DNA of 64,000 nt from Pseudothioglobus sp905182815 (GCF_048087625.1 NZ_CP159805.1:1178001-1242000), one strand, 5' to 3'. Positions 9,665 to 19,132 are shown, counted from the first letter of the stretch. Notes: generated by a model from the sequence alone, not told the origin. Made by a program: numbers and translations.

Positions 9665-10255
9665 TTATTGCTTAATTGCCTGTGAGATTACATACTTTTG
9701 TCCTTGTTTAATTTTTTTATAATTACCAAAAACCGATTTAAAGTTATTTTTTATAAAATCCTTAAGCCCATTGATTGTAACGACAGTAATTACGCCGCCA
9801 GGTTTTAGAGCATCCAGAGCATCATAAAGAATTATTGATAGCTGCTCACGTCCAACTTTAGCAGGAATATTTGAAACAATTTGATTAAATTTGATATCAC
9901 TAGGGATTTGCAAAAAAGCATCTGAAAGGTACGCTTTTGCATTAACAATGTTATTAAGTTTTGCATTGTAGTTTGCAAGATCCACTGCAACAAAGTCTTT
10001 ATCAACCATATGGACTTCACCCTTAGTACAGTGTTTTGCCAGCGCTAGGCCAATAGGGCCATAACCACAACCTAAATCTAAACAAACATCATCAATATCA
10101 GCACTAAAGTGCTTCATCAAAAGCTTAGTACCATCATCTAGGGCTCGAGGGCTAAAAGTACCCCATCGAGTGTGCAGTTTTAGATTTGAATCAAATAGCT
10201 CTACATCAAGAACTATATCTTTTTTTAATTTAGCAATGTCTTTGCGCTCAAACAT
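9665..10255 (-). CDS. RsmC/YbxB-like small-domain methyltransferase
   Basis: A 196-residue class I SAM-dependent methyltransferase. The SAM-binding motif I is VCLDLGCGYGPIGLALAK; the catalytic-site motif IV reads VSNIPAKVGRE, where relatives have NPP. This single-domain architecture resembles YbxB and the C-terminal half of RsmC (16S rRNA guanine N2 methyltransferase), so rRNA is the likely substrate, but the change from NPP to NIP leaves target and base uncertain. It stands alone with its own upstream region, which shares a 15-base sequence with the typA leader. Confidence 0.75.
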   Translation of the reverse strand: MFERKDIAKLKKDIVLDVELFDSNLKLHTRWGTFSPRALDDGTKLLMKHFSADIDDVCLDLGCGYGPIGLALAKHCTKGEVHMVDKDFVAVDLANYNAKLNNIVNAKAYLSDAFLQIPSDIKFNQIVSNIPAKVGREQLSIILYDALDALKPGGVITVVTINGLKDFIKNNFKSVFGNYKKIKQGQKYVISQAIKQ

Positions 10256-10329
10256 TTGTCAACCCTACTTAGAAGTGATAATTATATAAAACTATAAAAA
10301 ATCGATGTAATGCTAATATCAGTACTAAT

Positions 10330-11271
10330 TTAATTGTATTTATTATTTTTTGCTATTACTTTGCTAGCATCATCACCTATGTGTGACTCTCCACGACTCT
10401 TTGCAAGCTGCACCTGTTTTTCTCTTTCACGGTAGCGACTTACTTGTGACGAGTTTTTTGTTCCATAACACCTTGGACAGGAGGCTCCTTTTTCATAATG
10501 AGGATGCTCTTTATCTTCATCAGTAATTGGAAATCTACAGGCATGGCACTGATCATATTTTCCAAGCTCAAGATTATGTTTAACAGCAACCCTATCATCA
10601 AAAACAAAGCATTCACCTTCCCATAAACTTTCATCTTCTTTAATTTCTTCAAGATATTTTAAAATTCCACCCTGAAGATGAAAAACATTTTCAAAGCCTT
10701 TTGATTTTAAATAAGCTGTAGATTTTTCACAGCGTATACCACCAGTACAAAACATGGCAATTTTTTTATCTCGATATTTTTCTAAATTATTTTTAGTATA
10801 GGCTGGGAACTCTCGAAAAGTCTCAGTATTCGGATTAATAGAGCCCTTGAAACTTCCTATTTCAAATTCATAATTATTTCGAGTATCAATTAAAACAACG
10901 TCAGGATCATTAATAAGCTCATTCCAATCAGCTGGCTTAACATAAGTGCCAGAAGAAAATATAGGATCAATATTTGATACACCTAAGGTCACTATTTCTT
11001 TTTTTAACTTAACCTTAAGTCTTTTAAATGGAGGTTTCTCGCTATAAGAAAATTTATACTCAAGGCCAACTAGTCTCTCATCTTTTTGAAGGTAATCAAG
11101 GGATTTCATAATGCTGTCATTATCACCAGAAATCGTTCCATTGACTCCCTCTTTAGCTAATAATAAAGTACCTCTAATATTGAGTGATTCTAAAAATATT
11201 TTAAGAGGGCCTTGAATTTCTTCAAAATCATCTAGACGAGTAAACTTATATAAAGCGCAAATAGTGAGCAT
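10330..11271 (-). CDS. trhO: tRNA uridine-34 hydroxylase, rhodanese family
   Basis: Oxygen-dependent enzyme making 5-hydroxyuridine at tRNA position 34 (TrhO, formerly YceA). It is 313 residues with an N-terminal acylphosphatase-like region (LAKEGVNGTISG), a central rhodanese domain with active-site loop FCTGGIRCEKSTAYL, and a C-terminal Cys-rich segment (CHACRFPI, CPRCYG). All are intact. Upstream lies the 178-base gap shared with divergent dxs. Orientation and spacing suggest a single-gene transcript. Confidence 0.93.
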   Translation of the reverse strand: MLTICALYKFTRLDDFEEIQGPLKIFLESLNIRGTLLLAKEGVNGTISGDNDSIMKSLDYLQKDERLVGLEYKFSYSEKPPFKRLKVKLKKEIVTLGVSNIDPIFSSGTYVKPADWNELINDPDVVLIDTRNNYEFEIGSFKGSINPNTETFREFPAYTKNNLEKYRDKKIAMFCTGGIRCEKSTAYLKSKGFENVFHLQGGILKYLEEIKEDESLWEGECFVFDDRVAVKHNLELGKYDQCHACRFPITDEDKEHPHYEKGASCPRCYGTKNSSQVSRYREREKQVQLAKSRGESHIGDDASKVIAKNNKYN

Positions 11272-11396
11272 ATTTCACAAATGAAAAAGTAGTGTGTTAA
11301 TTTTACTAGCCAGTTGTATTATTTTTTTACTATTTAACCTTTTAAATAAAGATTAAAACTACATTAGGGCTCCACTATTCTTAATACTGACAAGTG

Positions 11397-11429
11397 TATA
11401 ATATTTTTCTTTTGCTCGATGCGCATCGA
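11397..11429 (+). promoter_or_regulatory. dxs -10 element and leader palindrome
   Basis: TATAAT at 11397-11402 lies 48 bases before the dxs start, with no good -35 hexamer at 17 bases. A perfect 14-base palindrome TCGATGCGCATCGA occupies 11416-11429, inside the predicted leader. It could be an operator or a small hairpin. The rest of the 178-base gap between trhO and dxs shows nothing further. Confidence 0.4.
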
Positions 11430-11449
11430 TAAATCAGTTTAACTCAATA

Positions 11450-13252
11450 ATGCTAAATAATATTCATAAGCCAAGTGACATAAAAAAACTAAACATTGAA
11501 GAATTAAATGATCTTGCTTTGGAGATTAAATTATTCTTAATAGAGAGTATTGAACAAACTGGCGGGCATCTAAGCTCAAATCTTGGAACTATTGAATTAA
11601 CCCTTGCAATGCATTATGTGTTTGACACTCCAAACGATACCTTTGTTTGGGATGTTGGTCATCAAGCATATACTCACAAGATCCTAACTGGTAGAAGAGA
11701 TTTGATGTCAACTCTGCGTCAAAAAGATGGCTTATCTGGCTTTACGAAAAGAAGTGAAAGTGAACATGATGCTTTTGGTGCTGGTCATTCATCGACCTCA
11801 ATAAGTGCAGCCCTTGGTATTGCAATTGCTAACAAATTACAACAAAAATCTGACACTTCAATCGCAGTTATTGGTGACGGAGCATTAAGTGGAGGCATGT
11901 CATTTGAGGCCATGAATCATGCAGGTGATACTGATGCCAATCTGCTAATCATTCTTAATGACAATGACATGTCGATTTCTCAGAACGTTGGAGCTTTGAG
12001 TAAATATCTAACTAGACTTATTTCTGGAAAAATATACTCAACTATGAAGTCAAAGTCTCTTGAGTTCTTAGAAAGATTACCACGTGTCCAAAAATTTGCT
12101 AAACGCTCTGAGGAGCATCTAAAAGGAATGTTTCTTCCAGGAACGCTATTTGAAGAGCTTGGAATAGAGTATTTTGGACCAATTGATGGTCATGATATTC
12201 CCATATTAATTAAAGCTTTACAAAATTTAAAAAATATCGAAAATCCTCGAATTCTCCATATTATTACTAAAAAAGGTCATGGGCTAGAGGCTGCTGAGCA
12301 AAATCCATTAAAGTTTCATGGAATTTCTCCACCATCAAGTTCATCTAACAACTTTCCAAGCTACAGCAAAGTTTTTGGAGAATGGTTATGTAATAGCTCC
12401 CAGAATGATGAAAGAATAATTGGAATAACTCCAGCAATGTCTGAAGGATCAGGCATGGTTAATTTTGAAAAAAACTTTCCTGAACGCTTTATTGATGTCG
12501 CAATTGCAGAGCAACATGCTGTCACGCTTGCTGGAGGAATGGCAACCAAAGGATTAAAGCCAGTTGTAGCAATCTATTCAACATTCTTACAGCGTGGTTA
12601 TGACCAATTTATTCATGATATCGCATTACAAAATTTAAATGTTATTTTTGCTATTGATCGTGCTGGACTTGTTGGGGCCGATGGCGCAACGCATGCCGGT
12701 ATTTTTGACTTAAGCTTTTTGAGGTGTATTCCAAATATTGTTATTATGGCGCCAAGCTCCTCAATTGAAATGTACAAGGCCCTTAATTTTTCTCTTGAGT
12801 TTGATGGGCCAGTATGTGTAAGGTTTCCAAGAGGTAAATCAGCTATTGAAGAGTTTGTAACAGATCAATCACTAGAAATTGGAAAAGGAAAAATCGTCAG
12901 GACTGGTAAAGATATTGCTATTTTTGCATTTGGTAATATGCTTGAACCTGCGCTTAGCGCATCTGAAAAGATTAATGCAACAGTTATTGACATGCGTTTT
13001 GTTAAGCCGCTAGATGAAAATTTAATTATTGATACTGCTAACACTTATAAAAAACTAATCTCAATTGAAGACAATACTGCAAGCGGTGGCGCTGGAAGTG
13101 CCATTAATGAATTACTTCAGTCAAGAAATATTAAAACGCCGCTCCATATCCTTGGTGTACCTGACTTAGTAACCGAACATGGATCTCAAGACGAGCTTTA
13201 TTTGCTTTATGGATTGCATGAAGAAAACATCATTAATGTGGCAAAAAATTAA
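11450..13252 (+). CDS. dxs: 1-deoxy-D-xylulose-5-phosphate synthase
   Basis: First enzyme of the methylerythritol phosphate isoprenoid pathway: condenses pyruvate and glyceraldehyde-3-phosphate with thiamine diphosphate. At 600 residues it is close to the usual 610-640. The ThDP motif GDGALSGGMSFEAMNHAG with downstream ILNDNDMSIS is intact, as are the transketolase-type Pyr domain (DVAIAEQHAVTLAGG) and C-terminal domain. The stop shares one base with the next start (TAATG). ispG and ispB of the same supply route are in the window in separate transcripts. Confidence 0.97.
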   Translation: MLNNIHKPSDIKKLNIEELNDLALEIKLFLIESIEQTGGHLSSNLGTIELTLAMHYVFDTPNDTFVWDVGHQAYTHKILTGRRDLMSTLRQKDGLSGFTKRSESEHDAFGAGHSSTSISAALGIAIANKLQQKSDTSIAVIGDGALSGGMSFEAMNHAGDTDANLLIILNDNDMSISQNVGALSKYLTRLISGKIYSTMKSKSLEFLERLPRVQKFAKRSEEHLKGMFLPGTLFEELGIEYFGPIDGHDIPILIKALQNLKNIENPRILHIITKKGHGLEAAEQNPLKFHGISPPSSSSNNFPSYSKVFGEWLCNSSQNDERIIGITPAMSEGSGMVNFEKNFPERFIDVAIAEQHAVTLAGGMATKGLKPVVAIYSTFLQRGYDQFIHDIALQNLNVIFAIDRAGLVGADGATHAGIFDLSFLRCIPNIVIMAPSSSIEMYKALNFSLEFDGPVCVRFPRGKSAIEEFVTDQSLEIGKGKIVRTGKDIAIFAFGNMLEPALSASEKINATVIDMRFVKPLDENLIIDTANTYKKLISIEDNTASGGAGSAINELLQSRNIKTPLHILGVPDLVTEHGSQDELYLLYGLHEENIINVAKN

Positions 13253-13737
13253 TGAAAGCAACACTAAAAAAATATAGTCCAAAACGTGAAAATATTAATT
13301 TAGGATGGCTTAATAAACACCTAACTGATCCGGAGCTATGGAAATGGAATAAGAGGTCTATCGCTAAAGGATTTGCTGTTGGTCTTTTTTGTGCTTTTCT
13401 TCCAGTACCAGTTCATATGCTACTAGCTGGAATCCTTGCGGTTTCTTTTTCTGCGAATATTTTGCTTTCATTACTAGTTGTTTGGGTAAATAACCCAATT
13501 ACTATTTTGCCAATTTTCTACTTTACTTATAAATTAGGCGCATCTATTATTGGAGTTGAAATTGATCCTGGGTTTGAATTTTCATTTGGCTATTTGATGG
13601 ATAACTTTTGGTCGGCAACACTAGCATTATGGGTTGGAGGGATAATCACCTCAATTGTGGCATCAATACTAGGGTATTTTTCAATTATTTCAATCTATAG
13701 GTACAAAGCACTAAAAAGAGTTAAACGTTTGAAATAG
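13252..13737 (+). CDS. DUF2062 membrane protein
   Basis: A 161-residue DUF2062 protein of unknown function. An N-terminal amphipathic region is followed by hydrophobic segments around residues 40-60 (GLFCAFLPVPVHMLLAG), 62-100 and 120-145, with the family motif FxPVPxHM and the WVNNPIT loop. It is coupled to dxs by a one-base stop/start overlap. Its last 17 bases overlap the convergent ispG end. DUF2062 genes often accompany isoprenoid, glycosyltransferase or comEC genes; no function is claimed here. Confidence 0.82.
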   Translation: MKATLKKYSPKRENINLGWLNKHLTDPELWKWNKRSIAKGFAVGLFCAFLPVPVHMLLAGILAVSFSANILLSLLVVWVNNPITILPIFYFTYKLGASIIGVEIDPGFEFSFGYLMDNFWSATLALWVGGIITSIVASILGYFSIISIYRYKALKRVKRLK

Positions 13738-14803
13738 GTATGCGCCTTCTAATGCTGGCCTCTAAAGTGTCAACTAGTGATTCATTCTCAACCTTGCTGT
13801 GAGTTTTTCCGTCTATATATAGTAGATTCGGAGAGCCACCAGTAAGGCCAACACTGACCTCCTTCGCCTCACCTGGTCCATTAACAACGCAACCAATTAC
13901 AGCAACATCAATTGGCTCAGTGATATCTTCTAATCGAGCTTCAAGTTCATTAACAACCGAGATTACGTCAAATTTTTGTCTTGAGCATGATGGGCATGCA
14001 ATCAAATTAACGCCCTTCTTTCTTAAATGAAGTGACTTTAAAATATCAAAGCCAACTTTTATCTCATCCACAGGATCTGATGCAAGAGAGACTCTAATAG
14101 TATCACCAATACCTTCACTTAAAAGTAAGCCCATTCCAATTGAAGATTTAACAGTTCCAGAGCGAAAAGATCCAGCTTCTGTAATACCTAGGTGCAGCGG
14201 ATTATCAATTTGAGAAGCTAATTGACGATAAGCAAATATAGTCATAAAAACCTCAGAAGCTTTAAGTGAAACCTTAAAGTTATCAAAGTTCAGTCTATCT
14301 AAAATATCAATATGTCTAAATGCAGATTCAACCATCGCCTCTGGAGTCGGCTCAGTATATTTTTTTTGTAAATCTTTTTCAAGGGACCCAGCATTAACAC
14401 CAATACGAATTGGAATCCCATTATCTTTTGCAGCAGCAACAACCTCCCTTATTCGATCCTCTTTACCAATATTCCCAGGATTAATTCGTAAACAGTCCGC
14501 GCCATATCCTGCAACTTTTAAAGCAATTTTATAATCAAAATGAATATCAGTAATTAGAGGGATATTAACACGTGTCTTTATTTTTTTAAACGCTTCAGCT
14601 GCGTCCATAGTCGGAATTGAAACTCTAACAAGATCAGCTCCAGCTTTTTCAAGAGATAAGATTTGTGAAACTGTTGAGTCGACATCACATGTATCAGTAT
14701 TAGTCATACTCTGAACAGTAATTGGGGCATCTCCGCCAATGGCAACATTGCCGACAAAAATTTTCTTAGAAACCCTTCTTTTAATTTTGTGTGCTTGCTT
14801 CAT
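13721..14803 (-). CDS. ispG: 4-hydroxy-3-methylbut-2-enyl diphosphate synthase
   Basis: Penultimate enzyme of the methylerythritol phosphate pathway, a [4Fe-4S] reductase. It is 360 residues, the short bacterial form. The TIM-barrel part begins with ITVQSMTNTDTCD; cluster ligands are in LIACPSCSRQ and GCVVNGPGEA. Its start overlaps the upstream membrane-protein gene by 23 bases, so the start is not certain; a start at this ATG gives an N terminus matching relatives. Order rlmN - short membrane protein - ispG mirrors rlmN-rodZ-ispG of other gammaproteobacteria. Confidence 0.96.
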   Translation of the reverse strand: MKQAHKIKRRVSKKIFVGNVAIGGDAPITVQSMTNTDTCDVDSTVSQILSLEKAGADLVRVSIPTMDAAEAFKKIKTRVNIPLITDIHFDYKIALKVAGYGADCLRINPGNIGKEDRIREVVAAAKDNGIPIRIGVNAGSLEKDLQKKYTEPTPEAMVESAFRHIDILDRLNFDNFKVSLKASEVFMTIFAYRQLASQIDNPLHLGITEAGSFRSGTVKSSIGMGLLLSEGIGDTIRVSLASDPVDEIKVGFDILKSLHLRKKGVNLIACPSCSRQKFDVISVVNELEARLEDITEPIDVAVIGCVVNGPGEAKEVSVGLTGGSPNLLYIDGKTHSKVENESLVDTLEASIRRRIPISNV

Positions 14804-15074
14804 AAGTGCTTATTACTTCATCAAGATTTTCAGTTACTTCCTTAATTTCTTTTGGAGAACTTAAATTATCACTATTTTCAACAACTATATCCTCACTAAC
14901 ATCATCAAGACTTGGCTGACTAATTATGATTGAATTTGATTTACTTTCAGTTTTATCTTCTCCCTGAAAATAATACCATATAGCACCAAAAATTAAAAAA
15001 AACAAAGAAAGCCAAAGTAGCATCCTCTTTAAAGGTTTTTTCTTTTTAGGATAATAATTAATCCCGTCCAGCAC
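14781..15074 (-). CDS. Short single-pass membrane protein in the rodZ position
   Basis: A 97-residue protein with a strongly basic N terminus (YYPKKKKPLKRM), one membrane segment at about residues 19-36 (LLWLSLFFLIFGAIWYYF) and an acidic, Ser-rich outside tail. The start is GTG, overlapping the rlmN end by 17 bases; the end overlaps ispG by 23 bases. The place is where gammaproteobacteria usually have rodZ, but there is no N-terminal helix-turn-helix and no folded C-terminal domain. It may be a reduced RodZ or an unrelated protein; the sequence alone cannot decide. Confidence 0.55.
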   Translation of the reverse strand: MLDGINYYPKKKKPLKRMLLWLSLFFLIFGAIWYYFQGEDKTESKSNSIIISQPSLDDVSEDIVVENSDNLSSPKEIKEVTENLDEVISTYEASTQN

Positions 15075-16140
15075 TTCTTCTACTCTTATCTACAACTTTT
15101 CCAGCTAGTTGGCCACATGCTGCATCAACATCATCACCTCGCGTTCTTCTCGTAGTAGTTCGAATTCCTGATCGATACAAAATATCTTGAAACTTATCAA
15201 TAGCAACGTCATTTGAAGTTGTATATTTCGTTTCAGGGAATGGGTTGAAAGGTATTAGGTTGACCTTAGCTGATTCACCCTGAAACCAAAAATTTATTAG
15301 TTTTGAGAGCTCCTGAGCTTGCTCAATAGAATCATTAACACCCTTAAGCATAACGTACTCGAACATTACATGTCGCTCTTGAGTTCCTGCATTCAAATAG
15401 TAATGACAAGCCTTCATTAGCTCTTTAATAGGATATTTTTTATTAATTGGGACAAGTATATCTCTTAATTCATCATTAGGAGCATGCAAGGAGATGGCCA
15501 AACTTACTGGAACTGAGTCTGACATTCTCTTTAGTGCCGGAACAATCCCTGATGAAGAAACAGTAACCCGCCTCCTAGAAAGTCCAAATGCCCAGTCATC
15601 CAAAAGGATGTCACATGCATCATAAACAGGGGATTCATTAAGTAATGGCTCGCCCATTCCCATAAAAACTACATTAGAAATTCTCTTATTTTTGTCCTTT
15701 AAATGGTTTTGAGCAATTAATACCTGTGCAATAATTTCATGGTTTTGAAGGTTACGATTAAATCCTTGATAGCCTGTCGAGCAAAAAGTACAAGCCAATG
15801 AACATCCAACTTGAGAAGATATACAAAGCGTTCCTCTATCTTTTTGAGGTATGTAAACTGTTTCAATATGATTTTCTTCACCCAACTTGATTACCCACTT
15901 AATAACCCCATCTTTTGAGTTATTGATTGAGGTTACTTCAGGCAACTCAATAGAAGCAATTGCCTGAAGTTTTTGTCTTAGGTCTTTTGAGAAGTTATGC
16001 ATATCACCAAAGTCTGAAGCACCTTGGTGGTAGATCCACTGCATAATTTGTTTTGTACGAAATGGTTTTTCGTTTAAATCAGAAAAAAACTTCTTAAGCT
16101 TAACTTGAGTAAGTCCTAACAAGTTTTGTTTTTCTAACAT
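15058..16140 (-). CDS. rlmN: Dual-specificity rRNA/tRNA adenine C2 methyltransferase
   Basis: Radical-SAM enzyme methylating C2 of A2503 in 23S rRNA and A37 of some tRNAs. It is 360 residues. The cluster motif CSLACTFCSTG (CxxxCxxC) is intact, the partner cysteine is in the C-terminal AACGQLAGK, and the GMGEPLLN and RRVTVSSSG segments are present. It lies 23 bases after ndk on the same strand, so ndk-rlmN-(rodZ position)-ispG is probably one operon. Confidence 0.96.
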   Translation of the reverse strand: MLEKQNLLGLTQVKLKKFFSDLNEKPFRTKQIMQWIYHQGASDFGDMHNFSKDLRQKLQAIASIELPEVTSINNSKDGVIKWVIKLGEENHIETVYIPQKDRGTLCISSQVGCSLACTFCSTGYQGFNRNLQNHEIIAQVLIAQNHLKDKNKRISNVVFMGMGEPLLNESPVYDACDILLDDWAFGLSRRRVTVSSSGIVPALKRMSDSVPVSLAISLHAPNDELRDILVPINKKYPIKELMKACHYYLNAGTQERHVMFEYVMLKGVNDSIEQAQELSKLINFWFQGESAKVNLIPFNPFPETKYTTSNDVAIDKFQDILYRSGIRTTTRRTRGDDVDAACGQLAGKVVDKSRRSAGRD

Positions 16141-16163
16141 TACTAAGTCTCTTTTTAAGTTAT

Positions 16164-16589
16164 TTATCTAGTTCTTGGACAAACGCCATCATCGCCAAAA
16201 AAATATGCAATTTCAATTGCGGCGTTTTCTTGAGAGTCTGAACCGTGGACAGCGTTTTCGTCTAAAGACTCTGCAAAATCTGCTCTAATAGTCCCAGCAT
16301 CTGCTTCTTTTGGATTAGTCGCACCCATAATTTCACGATGCTTTGCAACTGCATTCTCGCCTTCAAGAACCTGAACCATAACTGGCCCAGATGTCATAAA
16401 GCTTACAAGATCTTTATAAAAAGGTCTCTCTTGATGAACAGCATAAAATCCACCTGCCATTGCTTCATCTAAGTGAATCATTTTTGATGCAACAATTTTA
16501 AAACCAGCACCTTCAAAACGAGAGTAAATTTGCCCAATTACGTTTTTAGCCACAGCATCTGGCTTAATTATTGATAAAGTTTGTTCCAT
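16164..16589 (-). CDS. ndk: Nucleoside diphosphate kinase
   Basis: Transfers gamma-phosphate between nucleoside triphosphates and diphosphates. It is 141 residues; the catalytic His is in ENAVHGSDS and the N terminus is MEQTLSIIKPDAVAKNVIG. The ATG at 16589 is preferred over an in-frame TTG six bases upstream: a GGGAA ribosome site lies about 7 bases before the ATG and the N terminus then matches the family. First gene of the ndk-rlmN-ispG run. Confidence 0.96.
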   Translation of the reverse strand: MEQTLSIIKPDAVAKNVIGQIYSRFEGAGFKIVASKMIHLDEAMAGGFYAVHQERPFYKDLVSFMTSGPVMVQVLEGENAVAKHREIMGATNPKEADAGTIRADFAESLDENAVHGSDSQENAAIEIAYFFGDDGVCPRTR

Positions 16590-16660
16590 GAACAATTCCC
16601 AGTTAATTAAAAAGCCGGTATTTTACCATGCAGTTGTATATTTCTTATGCTCAGAGATAA

Positions 16661-16698
16661 AAAAAGAAGATATGCTTATCAATTAAAAAAACTTCTTT
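16661..16698 (-). terminator. Possible terminator after the FAD oxidoreductase gene
   Basis: On the minus strand AAAGAAG and CTTCTTT form a 7-pair stem with a 22-base loop, followed by T residues, just past the oxidoreductase stop. The loop holds a smaller GATA/TATC stem. It is AT-rich and weak. Confidence 0.35.
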
Positions 16699-16704
16699 AT
16701 TAGG

Positions 16705-18012
16705 TTAAATTTTCTTAATTAATTTTGTTCGACGATAGTAATCTAATAAATCAAAAGCCCTAAAATAAGCGCTCACAACTGGAAGAAACCACGGCTTTCC
16801 ATAATAGTAAGGTCTGGTTTGCAGAGATGTTTTTTCAAAAACAGTTACTTTTTGCTCAGGATTTAACATTTTCAATGCAGCCATATGACCCAAGTATGGC
16901 GCCATTGCAACTCCATTTCCACAGTAACCTAGCGCAGAATAAACCCCTTTATTAACACTAAGATTTGGTAATTGACTGAAAGTAAAGCCTGTAAATCCAG
17001 TCCAACAATGACTAATTTCAACACCTTCTAAGGAAGGAAAAATTTCTATAAGCATTTTACGCAGAGTTGGTAATGCCTCTTCAGCAGAAATCGAATGCAT
17101 AGCTGCACGCGTTCCTAGCATTATTCTTGTTCCGCAAGGAGTTGGCCTATAGTAGCAATAGCGCTTACGCGTTTCAACCATACAATGGCCGCCAGGTAAA
17201 AGAGTCTTAACTTTATCTTTACCAATATCCACTGTTGTTATTACAAAACTTGGTACAGGTAATACGCGCCTTGCTAAATACTTAGAAAGACTTGGCCTTG
17301 TGTATCCATTAGTGGCCATAAGAACTTGCTTACAGTGAATTTTTGAATTTGAAGTTAAAACATCAAATCCATTTTTTTTTAATTCATTAACTTTAACTAC
17401 ATGCCTATTGCCAAAGACCTTTGCCCCTGCTTCTAATGCAAGCTTTAATAAGCCATAATGAAATTTACGCGGCTGGACTGAGCCATGATCTTGATAAAAC
17501 TGACCTCCAAAATATAACTCTGTTTTTATTGATTTAGACATCATATCAGGACCAATCATTTTAGAATTAAAGTCATCGATAGCTTTTAATTTTTGTAAGT
17601 TATCTGACATACTGACTTGATCTTTAGGAAGCCATGAAGTTCTTAATCTTCCACAAACATTAAACTCGCAATCAATATTATTTTCTTCAATCAAGTTAGA
17701 TGTAAATGCTAGTGAAGCATTAGCTTCTTTATGAATTTCCGCTGCAATAACTTCGCCATATTTTTTCTTTGCCTGGTCTGTTGAAACCTTATGACCAGAA
17801 CCTAGCATTCCACCATTCCTAGTGCTTGCTCCAAATCCAATCATCTCTGAATCTAGAACAATAACATTTTTGCCAAATTTTGACAATGTTAAAGCTGCGC
17901 TTAATCCTGTATAACCAGCGCCAATAATGACAATATCTGCATTCAATGGAAGTGCTTCAGTATTTTCGAATTGTGGCTGTCCATCCCACCAGAAGGGAGT
18001 AAATTTAGTCAT
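16705..18012 (-). CDS. FAD-dependent amine/amino-acid oxidase (DAO family)
   Basis: A 435-residue flavoprotein of the D-amino-acid oxidase/glycine oxidase superfamily, closest in layout to PuuB-type (gamma-glutamylputrescine) oxidoreductases. The dinucleotide-binding motif is DIVIIGAGYTGLSAALTLSK, with GFGASTRNGGMLG just after, a family feature. The C-terminal half has YCYYRPTPCGTRIMLGTR and the second FAD contact GYCGNGVAMAPYLG. The substrate cannot be read from sequence. No polyamine or glycine-betaine genes are adjacent; the upstream neighbour is an alpha/beta hydrolase about 100 bases away. Confidence 0.82.
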   Translation of the reverse strand: MTKFTPFWWDGQPQFENTEALPLNADIVIIGAGYTGLSAALTLSKFGKNVIVLDSEMIGFGASTRNGGMLGSGHKVSTDQAKKKYGEVIAAEIHKEANASLAFTSNLIEENNIDCEFNVCGRLRTSWLPKDQVSMSDNLQKLKAIDDFNSKMIGPDMMSKSIKTELYFGGQFYQDHGSVQPRKFHYGLLKLALEAGAKVFGNRHVVKVNELKKNGFDVLTSNSKIHCKQVLMATNGYTRPSLSKYLARRVLPVPSFVITTVDIGKDKVKTLLPGGHCMVETRKRYCYYRPTPCGTRIMLGTRAAMHSISAEEALPTLRKMLIEIFPSLEGVEISHCWTGFTGFTFSQLPNLSVNKGVYSALGYCGNGVAMAPYLGHMAALKMLNPEQKVTVFEKTSLQTRPYYYGKPWFLPVVSAYFRAFDLLDYYRRTKLIKKI

Positions 18013-18112
18013 TTCAGGGTATTAATTAAAAGTCTTTAAAATAGTATATCAACCAATTGGATTCAAAAATACATATTACTAATCTAAGTTATTGGATTTA
18101 TAATATTAAAAA

Positions 18113-19117
18113 TTACTCTTTATTATCTTTGAGTATGCCCTCAAGATTACTTTCAAAAAATTCTACTACTCTATTAGAAAAGTCTTCCAAGTACATAAAT
18201 TTAACTCCAGAATGTATAGCATTTTTAGCCAACCAAATTGTTAAGTTTGCTCCATATTTTGTAGCAAGACTTTCCATATCAGACGTGTTATGAGGCAAAA
18301 CTCTTCTATCAGAAGTGCCATGTATTGCAAATATTGGACGGTCGTCATGATTTTTAAAAGCAAGCTTTGGCGAAGGTTCAAGTAATGTTTCATTACCAAA
18401 TATAAATGCTGACCAAATTGCCCCCTTAGCAAGCCATGGTGGATACCCTTCTCTTTGAAGCTCCTCTTCAACTATAGTGTAAAGATCGGAGAATCCAGAA
18501 TCTAAAATAGCAGCTTGAATTCTATTATCTAATCCAAAAGCAATTGCAGCAGTTCCTGCACCCATCGATAACCCATAAATTCCAATACTTTTAGGGTTAA
18601 TAGATTGGGTATTTACTAGCCAATCTACACTTGCAATAACATCACGGTATTCTTTAGTTCCAATGCTAATTTTTCCATCCTCAATAGTAGACATGCCATG
18701 ATCTCGCTGATCAAACAAAAGTGTATTGAAGCCAGCTTGATTTAATATAGCTGCAACTAATAATATATCAGAGTCATACTTACTTGACCTTAAGCCATGT
18801 ACTAGGATAACAACAGGAGCTTGACCTGGCCCATTCCTGTCTATAGGAATCCACCATGCGTCGATTTGGATATCTTCATCACCAGCAGAATATTGATGAG
18901 ACTCCCAATAATCAACGATATATTTTTCAAAAGGAAAATCACTTACTTTTGAATTGTCTTGATAGCTACTAGGCGTATTTTCACAATCCAAAGAACAACC
19001 AGGATCAGCTTTGGCAAGTGTTGAATATATAAAGTATCCAATACCCATATAAACTAGAGCGCCAAATAAAATCAGCCCAGTAAGGGTATATCCAACTTTA
19101 AAATACAATTTCTTCAT
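18113..19117 (-). CDS. Membrane-anchored alpha/beta hydrolase
   Basis: A 334-residue serine hydrolase. An N-terminal hydrophobic segment (about residues 8-30) anchors or exports it. The hydrolase core has the oxyanion region VILVHGLRSSKYD, nucleophile elbow YGLSMGAGTAA (GxSxG), an acid in FAIHGTSDRRVLP and a C-terminal His in NAIHSGVKF, so the triad is complete. It resembles the YfhR/BEM46-like hydrolases of unknown substrate. A strong terminator lies between it and the HU gene, so it is transcribed separately. Confidence 0.8.
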   Translation of the reverse strand: MKKLYFKVGYTLTGLILFGALVYMGIGYFIYSTLAKADPGCSLDCENTPSSYQDNSKVSDFPFEKYIVDYWESHQYSAGDEDIQIDAWWIPIDRNGPGQAPVVILVHGLRSSKYDSDILLVAAILNQAGFNTLLFDQRDHGMSTIEDGKISIGTKEYRDVIASVDWLVNTQSINPKSIGIYGLSMGAGTAAIAFGLDNRIQAAILDSGFSDLYTIVEEELQREGYPPWLAKGAIWSAFIFGNETLLEPSPKLAFKNHDDRPIFAIHGTSDRRVLPHNTSDMESLATKYGANLTIWLAKNAIHSGVKFMYLEDFSNRVVEFFESNLEGILKDNKE

Positions 19118-19132
19118 AATGTTTTTTCAAAT

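Noticed and set aside
18057..18293. Plus-strand frame overlapping the alpha/beta hydrolase end
   Set aside because: Lies mostly antisense to a well-supported hydrolase; no ribosome site.
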